In this document: in pieces, positions 37,782 to 46,128 of the stretch
Numbering within the stretch: position 1 is the first letter of the stretch
Layout: each line of letters begins with the position of its first letter
Assembly (NCBI GenBank): GCA_938050045.1
Contig: CALLJS010000018.1
Span: 1 to 64,000 of the forward strand
Direction of reading: 5' to 3'
Origin: an uncultured Sphingomonadaceae bacterium
GTDB taxonomy: Bacteria; Pseudomonadota; Alphaproteobacteria; Sphingomonadales; Sphingomonadaceae
Length of the DNA stretch: 64,000 nt
Translations under genes and position numbers: made by a program
Notes under the pieces: generated by a model
Seen by the model: only the letters and a program-made list of their open reading frames with translations
What the model was told of the DNA's origin: nothing
Databases searched by the model: none

Positions 37782-39722
37782 ATGTTTGCCAAAATACGTT
37801 CATTATTTAGCTCTAAATTTGGTGCTTTTTTCGCGCTTATCTTTATCGGTATCATTGCGGTTGCTTTTGCCCTTGGTGATGTCACTGGCTCTGGAACTTT
37901 TGGTGGCGTTTCCGCTGGCAATGCTGCAAAAGTTGGTAATCAAGACATTAGCGTTGCTGAATTGCGCGATATGACCGATAATCGTCTGCGCAATGAACGG
38001 CAAAGAAACCCCAATCTCGACATTTCTCAATTTGTAGAAGCTGGAGGTTTAGATACCACTTTAGAGCAAATCATAAATCGTTATGTATTGGCTGTATTTG
38101 GTGCCGATCATGGCATAGGCGTGAGCCAAGCGATGGTTGATGCAGAAATTCGTGACATCCCAGGGGCCAAAGGCGTTGATGGCAAATTCACAACCGAAAG
38201 CTTGCGCGCATTATTGGCGAGGATAAAAATTTCCGAGGCCGCCATTCGCAAAGATTTCACCCAAAATCTCTACGCGCAACAGATTTTCCCAATCGCTAAT
38301 AAGGGCACTGTTTCGCCCAAATCACTTGTTCTGCCTTATGCTTCGCTAGTATTAGAGCGGCGCGAGGGGCAATTTGCCATCGTACCATCCTCTTTGTTTT
38401 TACCCGAAAAGCCGCCCAGCGATGACGAATTAGCGGCTTATTACAAAGAAAATGCGACCCAATATATCATTCCTGAAAGACGCTCAATTAGCTATGCACT
38501 CTTCAATAGCGATATAGTGGATGCAGATGCGAAACCTACCGATGCAGACATCAAAGCTCATTATGATAATAATAAAGAAAATTTTGCAGCAAGCGAAACG
38601 CGCAGCTTTGAACAAATTATTGTTTCAACCGAAGACGCCGCCAATCAAATCATTAGCAACGCCAAAGCAGGTGCTACGTTGCAAGAAGCGTCTAAAGAAA
38701 CCGGTCTGTCCGTCACAGAAAAAAGCGCAATTAGTGCAAAGCAATTAACCGACAGTGCTTCAAAAGCCGTCAGCGATGCAATATTTGCGGCCGATAATGG
38801 CGCATATGCAAAACCAGCAAAAGCACCACTAGGCTGGTTTGTCGTCAGAATAACTGATATTTCTAAGAGAGATGCGCGCACTTTAGAGCAAGCGCGCTCT
38901 GAAATTACCGATATAGTACGCGCTGAGAAGAAAGACGAATTATTAGCCGAATTTACCACCGAGATCGAAGATGCGCTAGCCGATGGCGCAAGCTTGGCAG
39001 ACGTTGCCAAAGAACGGTCTCTCAAAGTAGAAACAAGCCCTTCCCTGATTATTACGGGCCAAAACCCAGAGGACCCAGCCTACCAACCCATTGCTGAAAT
39101 GGCCGCTATATTACCCAAAGCATTCCAAATGGATAATGATGGCCAAGGCCAATTGATTGAAGTTGAGCAAGGCCGCAAATTCGCCATTTTAACCGTGGCA
39201 AAATTATCCGAAGCCGCGCCTCCTGCGCTCAGCAAAGTCAAGAAAGGCATTGCGCAAAAATGGGCGATTTCAAAAGGCGCTGCTCAAGCTAAAATTGAAG
39301 CTGAAAAAATATTAAAAGCCGTTGAGAGCGGAACTAATTTCAAAAAAGCTGTTGCAGATAGTGGATTGAAATTACCCCCTACGCAGGATTTAAAGGCCAG
39401 TCGTTTTGAACTATCGCAACAAGGCCGTGAAGTTCCCGAAGCTCTAGCCCTTATGTTTGCAATGCCTGCTGAAAGCATCAAAAAGCTCGAAGCTCCCGAC
39501 GAACAAGGCTGGATTTTAGTCAATTTAGACACAATCACGCGCGGGGATGCTAATAAAAGAAAAAATCTATTGGATCAAACCCAAGAGCAGTTTAAAAATG
39601 TCTTTGGCCAAGAGCATATGGCACAATTCATCAATGCAGCGCGCGCAGAAGTAGGCGTTGAGAAGAGCGAGAATGATATTGAATCTCTGCGCTCATCTCT
39701 ATCGGCTATCGCTGCAAATTAA
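37782..39722 (+). CDS. PpiD-like periplasmic peptidyl-prolyl isomerase/chaperone
   Basis: Membrane-anchored folding factor for exported proteins. The protein has one N-terminal transmembrane anchor (FGAFFALIFIGIIAVAFALGDV) with the rest periplasmic. A SurA_N-like helical domain spans about 40-170. A parvulin-type domain lies at about 255-360, where RSFEQIIVSTEDAANQI and APLGWFVVRITDI match its edges, and helical linkers follow. The parvulin core looks degenerate, so it may act mainly as a chaperone. I use the ATG at 37782 (646 residues), preceded by AGGAAG at a long spacing; an upstream TTG frame start at 37746 is unlikely. It heads the trp operon, 21 bp before trpE. Confidence 0.88.
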   Translation: MFAKIRSLFSSKFGAFFALIFIGIIAVAFALGDVTGSGTFGGVSAGNAAKVGNQDISVAELRDMTDNRLRNERQRNPNLDISQFVEAGGLDTTLEQIINRYVLAVFGADHGIGVSQAMVDAEIRDIPGAKGVDGKFTTESLRALLARIKISEAAIRKDFTQNLYAQQIFPIANKGTVSPKSLVLPYASLVLERREGQFAIVPSSLFLPEKPPSDDELAAYYKENATQYIIPERRSISYALFNSDIVDADAKPTDADIKAHYDNNKENFAASETRSFEQIIVSTEDAANQIISNAKAGATLQEASKETGLSVTEKSAISAKQLTDSASKAVSDAIFAADNGAYAKPAKAPLGWFVVRITDISKRDARTLEQARSEITDIVRAEKKDELLAEFTTEIEDALADGASLADVAKERSLKVETSPSLIITGQNPEDPAYQPIAEMAAILPKAFQMDNDGQGQLIEVEQGRKFAILTVAKLSEAAPPALSKVKKGIAQKWAISKGAAQAKIEAEKILKAVESGTNFKKAVADSGLKLPPTQDLKASRFELSQQGREVPEALALMFAMPAESIKKLEAPDEQGWILVNLDTITRGDANKRKNLLDQTQEQFKNVFGQEHMAQFINAARAEVGVEKSENDIESLRSSLSAIAAN

Positions 39723-39743
39723 TGGATAGGCCGTTTCATAATC

Positions 39744-41288
39744 ATGGCCTATTCGAATAATATTGATGATAATATAACCGAGAGTGCCTTATCGCAGCTC
39801 AATAAAGGCCGCGCATCGCTTATATGGAAACGCATAATTGCGGATACAGAAACGCCTGTTTCGGCCGCATTAAAATTAATGCAATCATACCGTGGTGATT
39901 TCCTGCTCGAATCTGTCGAAGGCGGTGAAACACGCGGACGCCATAGCCTTATCGGCCTCGCCCCCGATCTCATCTTTCGGGCCAAGGGTGACAATGCAGA
40001 AATAAACCGAAATTGGGCCTATGACCGTGCTGATTTCAAAACTCTAGAAGTTGATAGCCTAAGCGCGCTCAGGCAATTAGTGGCATCGTGCCATATGGAT
40101 GTTCCACAAGAATTACCCGATGCCTTGGCTTGTTTGGTCGGTTATTTTGGCTATGAAACCATTGGACTGGTTGAAAAATTACCGCGCAGCGCGCAATCTG
40201 ATCTTCAAACCCCAGATATGTTATTTGTGCGCCCTACTCTTGTGTTGATATTTGACCGTTTGAGCGATGAGCTGTTCATCATTGCGCCGTTATGGCCCGA
40301 AACATCTGCAGAGTCCAAAACTACTGGAGAAAATGAACAAAAAATATGCGCTGCATTAGAGAAAATTGACGCTATTGAACGTCAATTAAATCAAGCTACG
40401 CCAGCACCAGCATCCGATGTGCAATCCGCAAATATTGTTTTCACGCCCTATGTCGCGCCTGATGATTATAAAAATATGGTACGCCGCGCCAAAGATTATA
40501 TCACCGCTGGCGATATATTTCAGATTGTATTAGCGCAGCGTTTCACAACGCCCTTTGCCTTACCGCCGATTGAATTATACCGCGCATTGCGGCGGATAAA
40601 CCCCTCACCTTTCTTGTTTTTCCTTGACCTACCCGAATTTGCATTGATCGGTTCGAGCCCTGAAATATTGGTGCGCTCTAAAAATGGTGAAATCACGATA
40701 CGCCCTATTGCTGGAACGCGCCCGCGCGGTAAAAATACCGCCGAAGATGCGGCGAATAAAGCGAGCTTGCTCGCCGATCCTAAAGAATGCGCCGAACATT
40801 TAATGCTGCTTGATCTGGGCCGTAATGATGTGGGCCGCGTGGCCAAAGCCAATAGCGTGAGCGTCACCGATAGCTATATGGTCGAATTTTACAGCCATGT
40901 CATGCACATTGTATCCAATGTTACGGGCGATCTCGATGATAAATATGATGCGATAGATGCATTATTTGCAGGCTTTCCTGCTGGCACGGTTAGCGGCGCA
41001 CCCAAAGTTCGAGCTTGTGAAATAATCGCAGAATTAGAGCCCGAAACGCGCGGAGCCTATGCGGGCGGCGTTGGATATTTCTCACCCAATGGTGATATGG
41101 ATAGCTGCATTGTTTTGCGCACTGGCATCGTCAAGGATGGGCAATTACACGTTCAAGCGGGCGCAGGGATTGTCGCCGATAGCGATCCTGATTATGAATT
41201 GCGCGAATGCGAGGCCAAATCGGGCGCATTATTAGCCGCTGCAAAAGAAGCAGTGCGCCGCGCCCATAACGCGAGGTTCGGACAGTGA
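39744..41288 (+). CDS. trpE: Anthranilate synthase component I
   Basis: Converts chorismate to anthranilate with ammonia from TrpG. Of 514 residues, the N-terminal domain holds the tryptophan-binding LLESVEGGETRGRHSLIG. The chorismate-binding domain carries ITAGDIFQIVLAQRF near residue 252, PSPFLFFLDLPEFALIGSSPEILVR, RPIAGTRPRGK, HLMLLDLGRNDVGRVAK near 353, and AGFPAGTVSGAPKVRA. The feedback site therefore looks intact. It is followed 10 bp later by trpG. Confidence 0.96.
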   Translation: MAYSNNIDDNITESALSQLNKGRASLIWKRIIADTETPVSAALKLMQSYRGDFLLESVEGGETRGRHSLIGLAPDLIFRAKGDNAEINRNWAYDRADFKTLEVDSLSALRQLVASCHMDVPQELPDALACLVGYFGYETIGLVEKLPRSAQSDLQTPDMLFVRPTLVLIFDRLSDELFIIAPLWPETSAESKTTGENEQKICAALEKIDAIERQLNQATPAPASDVQSANIVFTPYVAPDDYKNMVRRAKDYITAGDIFQIVLAQRFTTPFALPPIELYRALRRINPSPFLFFLDLPEFALIGSSPEILVRSKNGEITIRPIAGTRPRGKNTAEDAANKASLLADPKECAEHLMLLDLGRNDVGRVAKANSVSVTDSYMVEFYSHVMHIVSNVTGDLDDKYDAIDALFAGFPAGTVSGAPKVRACEIIAELEPETRGAYAGGVGYFSPNGDMDSCIVLRTGIVKDGQLHVQAGAGIVADSDPDYELRECEAKSGALLAAAKEAVRRAHNARFGQ

Positions 41289-41298
41289 AGGTAATATC

Positions 41299-41883
41299 AT
41301 GATCCTTGTTATCGATAATTATGACAGCTTTACCTTTAATCTTGTCCATTATTTGATGGAATTGGGTGCGCAGGTGTGTGTCGAACGTAATGATGCCATG
41401 ACCGCTCAAGAAGCTATGCAAAGCGGCGCCGATGCTTTTTTAATCTCGCCTGGCCCTTGTACGCCGAACGAAGCAGGTATTTCGCTTGATCTGGTCGCGG
41501 CCTGTTCAGAGGCGCGAAAACCGCTAATGGGGGTTTGTTTGGGGCATCAATCCATCGGTCAGCATTTTGGGGCCAAGGTTGTTAAAGGCGGCCTTATGCA
41601 TGGTAAGACATCTCCAATAACGCATGATGGCAGCGGCTTATTTGCTAATATTCCCTCACCTTTTACAGCGACCCGCTATCACTCGCTCATTGTCGAGGAT
41701 ATTCCAAAATGTCTGAACATCACCGCTAGCAGCGATGATGGCAGCGTGATGGGCTATGCGCATGAGAGCCTGCCGATTCATAGCGTGCAATTTCACCCCG
41801 AGAGCATAGCCACCGAGCATGGCCATCGCTTGCTGGCCAATTTCATGCGTATCGCTGGGCTAGGGCCAAAGGATATATTATGA
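41299..41883 (+). CDS. trpG: Anthranilate synthase component II (glutamine amidotransferase)
   Basis: Class I amidotransferase supplying ammonia to TrpE. The 194-residue protein begins MILVIDNYDSFTFNLVHYL. It has ISPGPCTPNEAGIS, the nucleophile cysteine in PLMGVCLGHQSIGQHFG near residue 79, and the catalytic histidine in HSVQFHPESIATEHG near 168. It may also serve folate synthesis as PabA, which is common when no second copy exists. Its stop overlaps trpD as ATGA. Confidence 0.95.
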   Translation: MILVIDNYDSFTFNLVHYLMELGAQVCVERNDAMTAQEAMQSGADAFLISPGPCTPNEAGISLDLVAACSEARKPLMGVCLGHQSIGQHFGAKVVKGGLMHGKTSPITHDGSGLFANIPSPFTATRYHSLIVEDIPKCLNITASSDDGSVMGYAHESLPIHSVQFHPESIATEHGHRLLANFMRIAGLGPKDIL

Positions 41884-42818
41884 ACACTCTTTTCGATGAT
41901 ATGCTCGATGGGGCATTATCGGCTAATGAAATCTCTGATGCGCTAACCCAAATGGCCGATCGCGGCGAAAGTGCTGATGAAATAGCATCCGCCGCCAAAG
42001 CCATGCGCAGCCGTATGCTCAGTATCGATGCGCCCAGACATGCTATCGATGTGTGCGGCACGGGCGGCGATGGCAGCCATAGCCTGAATATATCCACGGC
42101 GACTGCTTTGGTGGTGGCGGCTTGCGATGTCCCTATGGCCAAACATGGCAATCGCGCGGCTTCGAGTAAATCGGGTGCTGCAGATACATTGGAAGCTCTT
42201 GGCCTAAATCTTCACAAGGCCGATGCTGCAAAATCCCTGCGCGAGATTGGCATTGGTTTTTTCTTTGCACCCAATCATCATCCTGCCCTTGGCCCCATTG
42301 CACCGATTCGCACAGCATTAGGCCGCCGCACCATTTTTAATTTACTCGGCCCGCTGTGCAACCCTGCGCGCGTCAAACGCCAGCTTATCGGGGTTGCATC
42401 GCCCGATTTAGTCGAAAAATATGCGCACGCAGCTTCGCAATTAGATTATGAAAAAGTGATGATCGTCTCGGGCATGGAGGGATTGGACGAAATTAGCATT
42501 TCAGGCCCCACCAAAATAGCTATCATCGAGGGAACAAATATCCAATATTCGTCGCTATCCCCCGAAGATATTGACCTACCGCGCCATGATGTTGATGCCT
42601 TACTCGGTGGCGATGCACAATATAATGCGGCGGCTTTGCGCAAAATATTAACAGGTGAGAAATCCGCCTATCGTGATGCGGTGATATTGAATAGTGCAGC
42701 AGCTTTGATGGTCGCTGGCGAAGTGGATAGTCTTGAAGAGGGAGCAGAAGAAGCCGCTGAAGCCATCGACAAAGGGCTTGCAAATACGCTTCTCGACTGC
42801 TGGATTACGCACCAATGA
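41880..42818 (+). CDS. trpD: Anthranilate phosphoribosyltransferase
   Basis: Transfers phosphoribose from PRPP to anthranilate. The 312-residue protein shows [23 protein letters not shown] near residue 57 (PRPP loop), [23 protein letters not shown] near 92, [11 protein letters not shown] and [16 protein letters not shown]. It is slightly shorter at the N-terminus than the usual 330-340 residues but all catalytic parts are present. It overlaps trpG and trpC by four bases each. Confidence 0.96.
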   Translation: MNTLFDDMLDGALSANEISDALTQMADRGESADEIASAAKAMRSRMLSIDAPRHAIDVCGTGGDGSHSLNISTATALVVAACDVPMAKHGNRAASSKSGAADTLEALGLNLHKADAAKSLREIGIGFFFAPNHHPALGPIAPIRTALGRRTIFNLLGPLCNPARVKRQLIGVASPDLVEKYAHAASQLDYEKVMIVSGMEGLDEISISGPTKIAIIEGTNIQYSSLSPEDIDLPRHDVDALLGGDAQYNAAALRKILTGEKSAYRDAVILNSAAALMVAGEVDSLEEGAEEAAEAIDKGLANTLLDCWITHQ

Positions 42819-43606
42819 GCGATAAATTAACCGAGATTTGCGATGCAAAACGCGCGCATGTAGCAAGCCGAAAAATGCAGCTTAGCGATACGAAAATCCA
42901 TGATTCTATAGCCCAGCAAAGCGCGCCGCGCGGCTTTATCCAATCCCTCGAGCAAAAATCATTGGATGGTTTTGCATTGATTGCTGAGATTAAAAAAGCC
43001 AGCCCTTCCAAAGGATTAATCCGTACAAATTTCGATCCGCCAGCGCACGCCAAAGCCTATGAAGATGGCGGAGCGGCTTGTTTATCGATACTCACCGATA
43101 TGCCTTATTTCCAAGGCGATGATCGATATTTAATCGAAGCCCGCGCGGCAACGAACCTGCCGTGTTTACGCAAAGATTTTATGGTCGATCCGTGGCAAGT
43201 GGCAGAATCGCGCAGCCTTGGTGCCGATGCGATATTGATTATCATGGCCGCTTTGGATGTTAGTCTAGCCGCCGAAATAGAAGATGCAGCCGTTCATTAT
43301 GGCATGGATGTGCTGATTGAGGTGCATGATGATGTGGAATTAGAGCGCGCGCTAACATTAAAATCGCGGCTGATCGGGATTAACAATCGCAATCTCAAAA
43401 CCTTTGAAACAAGCCTCTCAATGACCGAGAGACTCTCCAAAATAGTCCCCCATGATCGTATCATGGTTTCCGAGAGCGGTATATTCACCCATGAGGATTG
43501 TTTGCGATTATCGCAATCGGGCGCGCGCTGTTTTCTGGTTGGTGAATCGCTTATGCGCCAAGAAGATGTCAGTGCCGCAACTAGGGAATTATTGTCAGGA
43601 CCATGA
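42815..43606 (+). CDS. trpC: Indole-3-glycerol phosphate synthase
   Basis: Barrel enzyme closing the indole ring. The 263-residue protein has the catalytic lysines and glutamates in [18 protein letters not shown] near residue 52, [13 protein letters not shown] near 113, [16 protein letters not shown] near 185 and [12 protein letters not shown]. There is no fused TrpF. Normal length. It overlaps moaC by four bases, so molybdenum cofactor genes are translationally linked to tryptophan synthesis here. trpF, trpB and trpA are not in the window. Confidence 0.96.
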   Translation: MSDKLTEICDAKRAHVASRKMQLSDTKIHDSIAQQSAPRGFIQSLEQKSLDGFALIAEIKKASPSKGLIRTNFDPPAHAKAYEDGGAACLSILTDMPYFQGDDRYLIEARAATNLPCLRKDFMVDPWQVAESRSLGADAILIIMAALDVSLAAEIEDAAVHYGMDVLIEVHDDVELERALTLKSRLIGINNRNLKTFETSLSMTERLSKIVPHDRIMVSESGIFTHEDCLRLSQSGARCFLVGESLMRQEDVSAATRELLSGP

Positions 43607-44070
43607 GCAAATTAACCCACATAGACGCCGATGGCGCAGCCCATATGGTCGATGTTAGCGGCAAAGATGATACGCGCCGCGACGCCATAGCATCGGGACA
43701 CATCTCTATGCATGCCGATACTCTGCAAGCCATAAAAGATAATGCTCTTAAAAAAGGCGATGTGCTCTCTATTGCCCGTATTGCGGCTATTATGGCGGCC
43801 AAGAAAACAAGCGAATTAATCCCGCTATGCCATCCGCTGATGCTGAATAAAATATCGGTTGATTTTGAATATTTGGATGATGGAATATTGGTCACATCGC
43901 TGGTGCGTATAAATGGCAAAACAGGCGTTGAAATGGAAGCACTCACTGCGGTTAATATTGCGCTTCTCACTATTTATGACATGGCCAAGGCTGTGCAAAA
44001 AGATATGGTGATTAATGATGTTAAATTGATAAAAAAGACGGGTGGAAAATCGGGAGAATGGAACGCTTAA
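43603..44070 (+). CDS. moaC: Cyclic pyranopterin monophosphate synthase
   Basis: Second step of molybdopterin synthesis, turning 3',8-cyclo-GTP (the MoaA product) into cyclic pyranopterin monophosphate. The 155-residue protein carries [39 protein letters not shown] near residue 68 and [19 protein letters not shown] near 105, all MoaC signatures. The stop TAA shares a base with the ATG of moeA (TAATG). Confidence 0.96.
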   Translation: MSKLTHIDADGAAHMVDVSGKDDTRRDAIASGHISMHADTLQAIKDNALKKGDVLSIARIAAIMAAKKTSELIPLCHPLMLNKISVDFEYLDDGILVTSLVRINGKTGVEMEALTAVNIALLTIYDMAKAVQKDMVINDVKLIKKTGGKSGEWNA

Positions 44071-45257
44071 TGGCTGATTTATTGCCCTTAGCAGATGCGC
44101 AAAAAGCATTAATCGGCGCAGCGCATAGATTAGACACAGAAATAATAGATTTAGACGCCGCATTGGGGCGCATAACCGCGCAAAATATCCTCTCCCTGCG
44201 AAATCAGCCTGCTGCTGATATGTCGGCTATGGATGGTTATGCTATTCGCTATGACACAAATATCACATCATGGGACATCACTGGCGAATGTAAGGCAGGT
44301 ACGCCTGCTTGCGATGCTATTCAATCCGCACAAGCAGCGCGCATATTCACGGGTGCATTATTACCAGAAGGCAGCGATACTGTCATCATTCAAGAAAATA
44401 GCGTGCGCCATAATAGCGTCCTAACCCATAGAACAGATACACCGATAATAAGGGGGCAAAATATCAGGCGCAAAGGCAGCGATTTTAGCAAAAATGATAT
44501 AATCATTGAAGCCGGAACGCTTATTAATCCTGCGCATATTGGATATATAGCAGCCGCTGGATATGATAAAATTTGCGTTTATCGCATAGCGAAAATTGCC
44601 ATCATATCAACGGGCGATGAACTGCGCGCAGCAGGAGTGGATTGCGACCTTTATCAAATCCCCGCCAGCAATGGGCCTATGATTGCAGCATTGTTGAATG
44701 ATTATGACATCATCTATAATGACATTATAAATGATAATTTACAGAGCATTAAAACCATCATTTCCAATCATCACCATTGTGATGTGATTGTCACCATTGG
44801 CGGGGCATCTGTGGGCCATCATGATCTTATTTTGCCCGCATTAGAGGATTTGGGTGCTGATATAAGCTTTATGAAAGCGGCGATTAAACCAGGCAAACCC
44901 ATAATGGCTGGACGATTGGGACGCAGCCATATCATTGCTCTGCCTGGCAATCCATCAAGCGCCTATGTAACGGCTCTCTTATTTTTGCTACCGCTTTTAC
45001 GCTATATCAGCGGTTTAGATGATTATCTACCGCCTGTCCGCAAATCTATATCGACAGAGGCATTAGCCCAAATAGGAGCCCGTGCTGAATTTGTGCGCGC
45101 GATAGAAAGCGGCGGCACAATCACAGCTTTGGCATCGCAAGATAGTGGTAAATTATCAACATTAGCAGCCGCCAATGCGCTCATCATTAGAAATAGTGAG
45201 AGCGAGGCAGTGAAAGCTGGTGACGATATATATTATATACCAATCAATCATTTATGA
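44070..45257 (+). CDS. moeA: Molybdopterin molybdenumtransferase
   Basis: Inserts molybdate into adenylated molybdopterin. About 395 residues. MSAMDGYAIRYD near residue 49, RIFTGALLPEGSDTVIIQE near 90, IISTGDELRAAG near 177 and VTIGGASVGHHDLI near 240 are family motifs. IIALPGNPSSAYVTALLFLLPLL near 290 marks the catalytic domain. I start at the ATG coupled to the moaC stop (44070). An in-frame ATG four codons earlier (44058) is too close to GGGAG and less likely. Confidence 0.95.
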   Translation: MADLLPLADAQKALIGAAHRLDTEIIDLDAALGRITAQNILSLRNQPAADMSAMDGYAIRYDTNITSWDITGECKAGTPACDAIQSAQAARIFTGALLPEGSDTVIIQENSVRHNSVLTHRTDTPIIRGQNIRRKGSDFSKNDIIIEAGTLINPAHIGYIAAAGYDKICVYRIAKIAIISTGDELRAAGVDCDLYQIPASNGPMIAALLNDYDIIYNDIINDNLQSIKTIISNHHHCDVIVTIGGASVGHHDLILPALEDLGADISFMKAAIKPGKPIMAGRLGRSHIIALPGNPSSAYVTALLFLLPLLRYISGLDDYLPPVRKSISTEALAQIGARAEFVRAIESGGTITALASQDSGKLSTLAAANALIIRNSESEAVKAGDDIYYIPINHL

Positions 45258-45274
45258 TTAATGCTGAAAATAGC

Positions 45275-45317
45275 TTGACATAACCCCTTTTGTTTCTTAA
45301 TTGTTCTTTATTCGTTC
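45275..45317 (+). promoter_or_regulatory. lexA promoter with LexA operator
   Basis: A near-ideal -35 TTGACA (45275-45280) is followed after 17 bp by TAATTG (45298-45303). GTTC (45303-45306), seven bases, then GTTC (45314-45317) is exactly the direct-repeat SOS box of alphaproteobacteria, GTTC-N7-GTTC. It overlaps the transcription start, so LexA should repress its own gene. It also means lexA has a promoter of its own despite lying behind the trp-moa run. Confidence 0.85.
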
Positions 45318-45336
45318 CGATAAAAGGACACATAAA

Positions 45337-46035
45337 ATGCTGACTGCAAAACAATTTGAACTATTAAATTTCATTCACCAACGCTTAGAAGAAACTGGTA
45401 TTTCTCCTTCTTTCGAAGAAATGAAAGATGCGCTCGGGCTAAAGTCGAAATCTGGTATTCACAGGCTTATTTCAGCTCTTGAGGAACGTAGTTTTCTGCG
45501 GCGCCTTCCCAATCGCGCCCGCGCTTTAGAAGTGATAAAATTACCCGATATGGGCCAAGATGCGCCTGTCAATAACAATCAAAGCGTCTTGGAAGCTATG
45601 CAGAAAAAAAGCCCTGACCTTCCGCACAATGCTATGCCTGTGGCGGCCAATGATGTCATTGAAATACCTTTGCATGGTAAAATTGCGGCGGGTGTGCCTA
45701 TCGAAGCGATGGAAGGCAATAACAGCCTTGCTGTCCCGCTTGCCTTGCTCGGATCTGGCGAACATTATGCCCTAGAGGTATCGGGCGATTCCATGATCGA
45801 AGCAGGCATTTTTGACGGCGACTATGCTTTAATTCAGCGCACGCAAATCGCGCGCGATGGTGAAATTGTTGTTGCCTTGGTGCGCAATGAAGAGGCCACC
45901 CTCAAATATTTGCGCAAAAATGGCCCAAATATCCAATTGGATCCCGCCAATGCAGCCTATGAACCGCAAGTTTATCCGGCGGAGGAAGTCACGATTCAAG
46001 GGAAATTGGCTGGCTTGCTGCGCCGCTACCATTGA
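45337..46035 (+). CDS. lexA: LexA repressor
   Basis: SOS regulator that cleaves itself on contact with RecA filaments. The protein is 232 residues. The winged-helix DNA-binding domain is at 1-65 ([35 protein letters not shown]). The cleavage site Ala-Gly is in [15 protein letters not shown] near residue 120. The catalytic serine is in [19 protein letters not shown] near 153 and the lysine in EATLKYLRK near 191. The start at ATG 45337 has AAAGGA seven bases upstream; the open frame to 45301 would run through the operator and is rejected. Confidence 0.96.
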   Translation: MLTAKQFELLNFIHQRLEETGISPSFEEMKDALGLKSKSGIHRLISALEERSFLRRLPNRARALEVIKLPDMGQDAPVNNNQSVLEAMQKKSPDLPHNAMPVAANDVIEIPLHGKIAAGVPIEAMEGNNSLAVPLALLGSGEHYALEVSGDSMIEAGIFDGDYALIQRTQIARDGEIVVALVRNEEATLKYLRKNGPNIQLDPANAAYEPQVYPAEEVTIQGKLAGLLRRYH

Positions 46036-46072
46036 GCCTTGCTGCGCCGCCATCTTTGAATAGCGCACAATC

Positions 46073-46109
46073 ATAAAATAATGCTAACACGCGCTAAGCA
46101 TTATTTTAT
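46073..46109. terminator. Bidirectional terminator between lexA and comEC
   Basis: ATAAAATAATGCT (46073-46085) and AGCATTATTTTAT (46097-46109) form a perfect 13-bp stem with an 11-base loop. The AT-rich outer stem doubles as T tracts in both directions, a classic convergent-gene terminator. It lies 38 bp after lexA and 20 bp after the end of comEC. Confidence 0.8.
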
Positions 46110-46128
46110 TCTTTCCAAAGCCAGCTTA

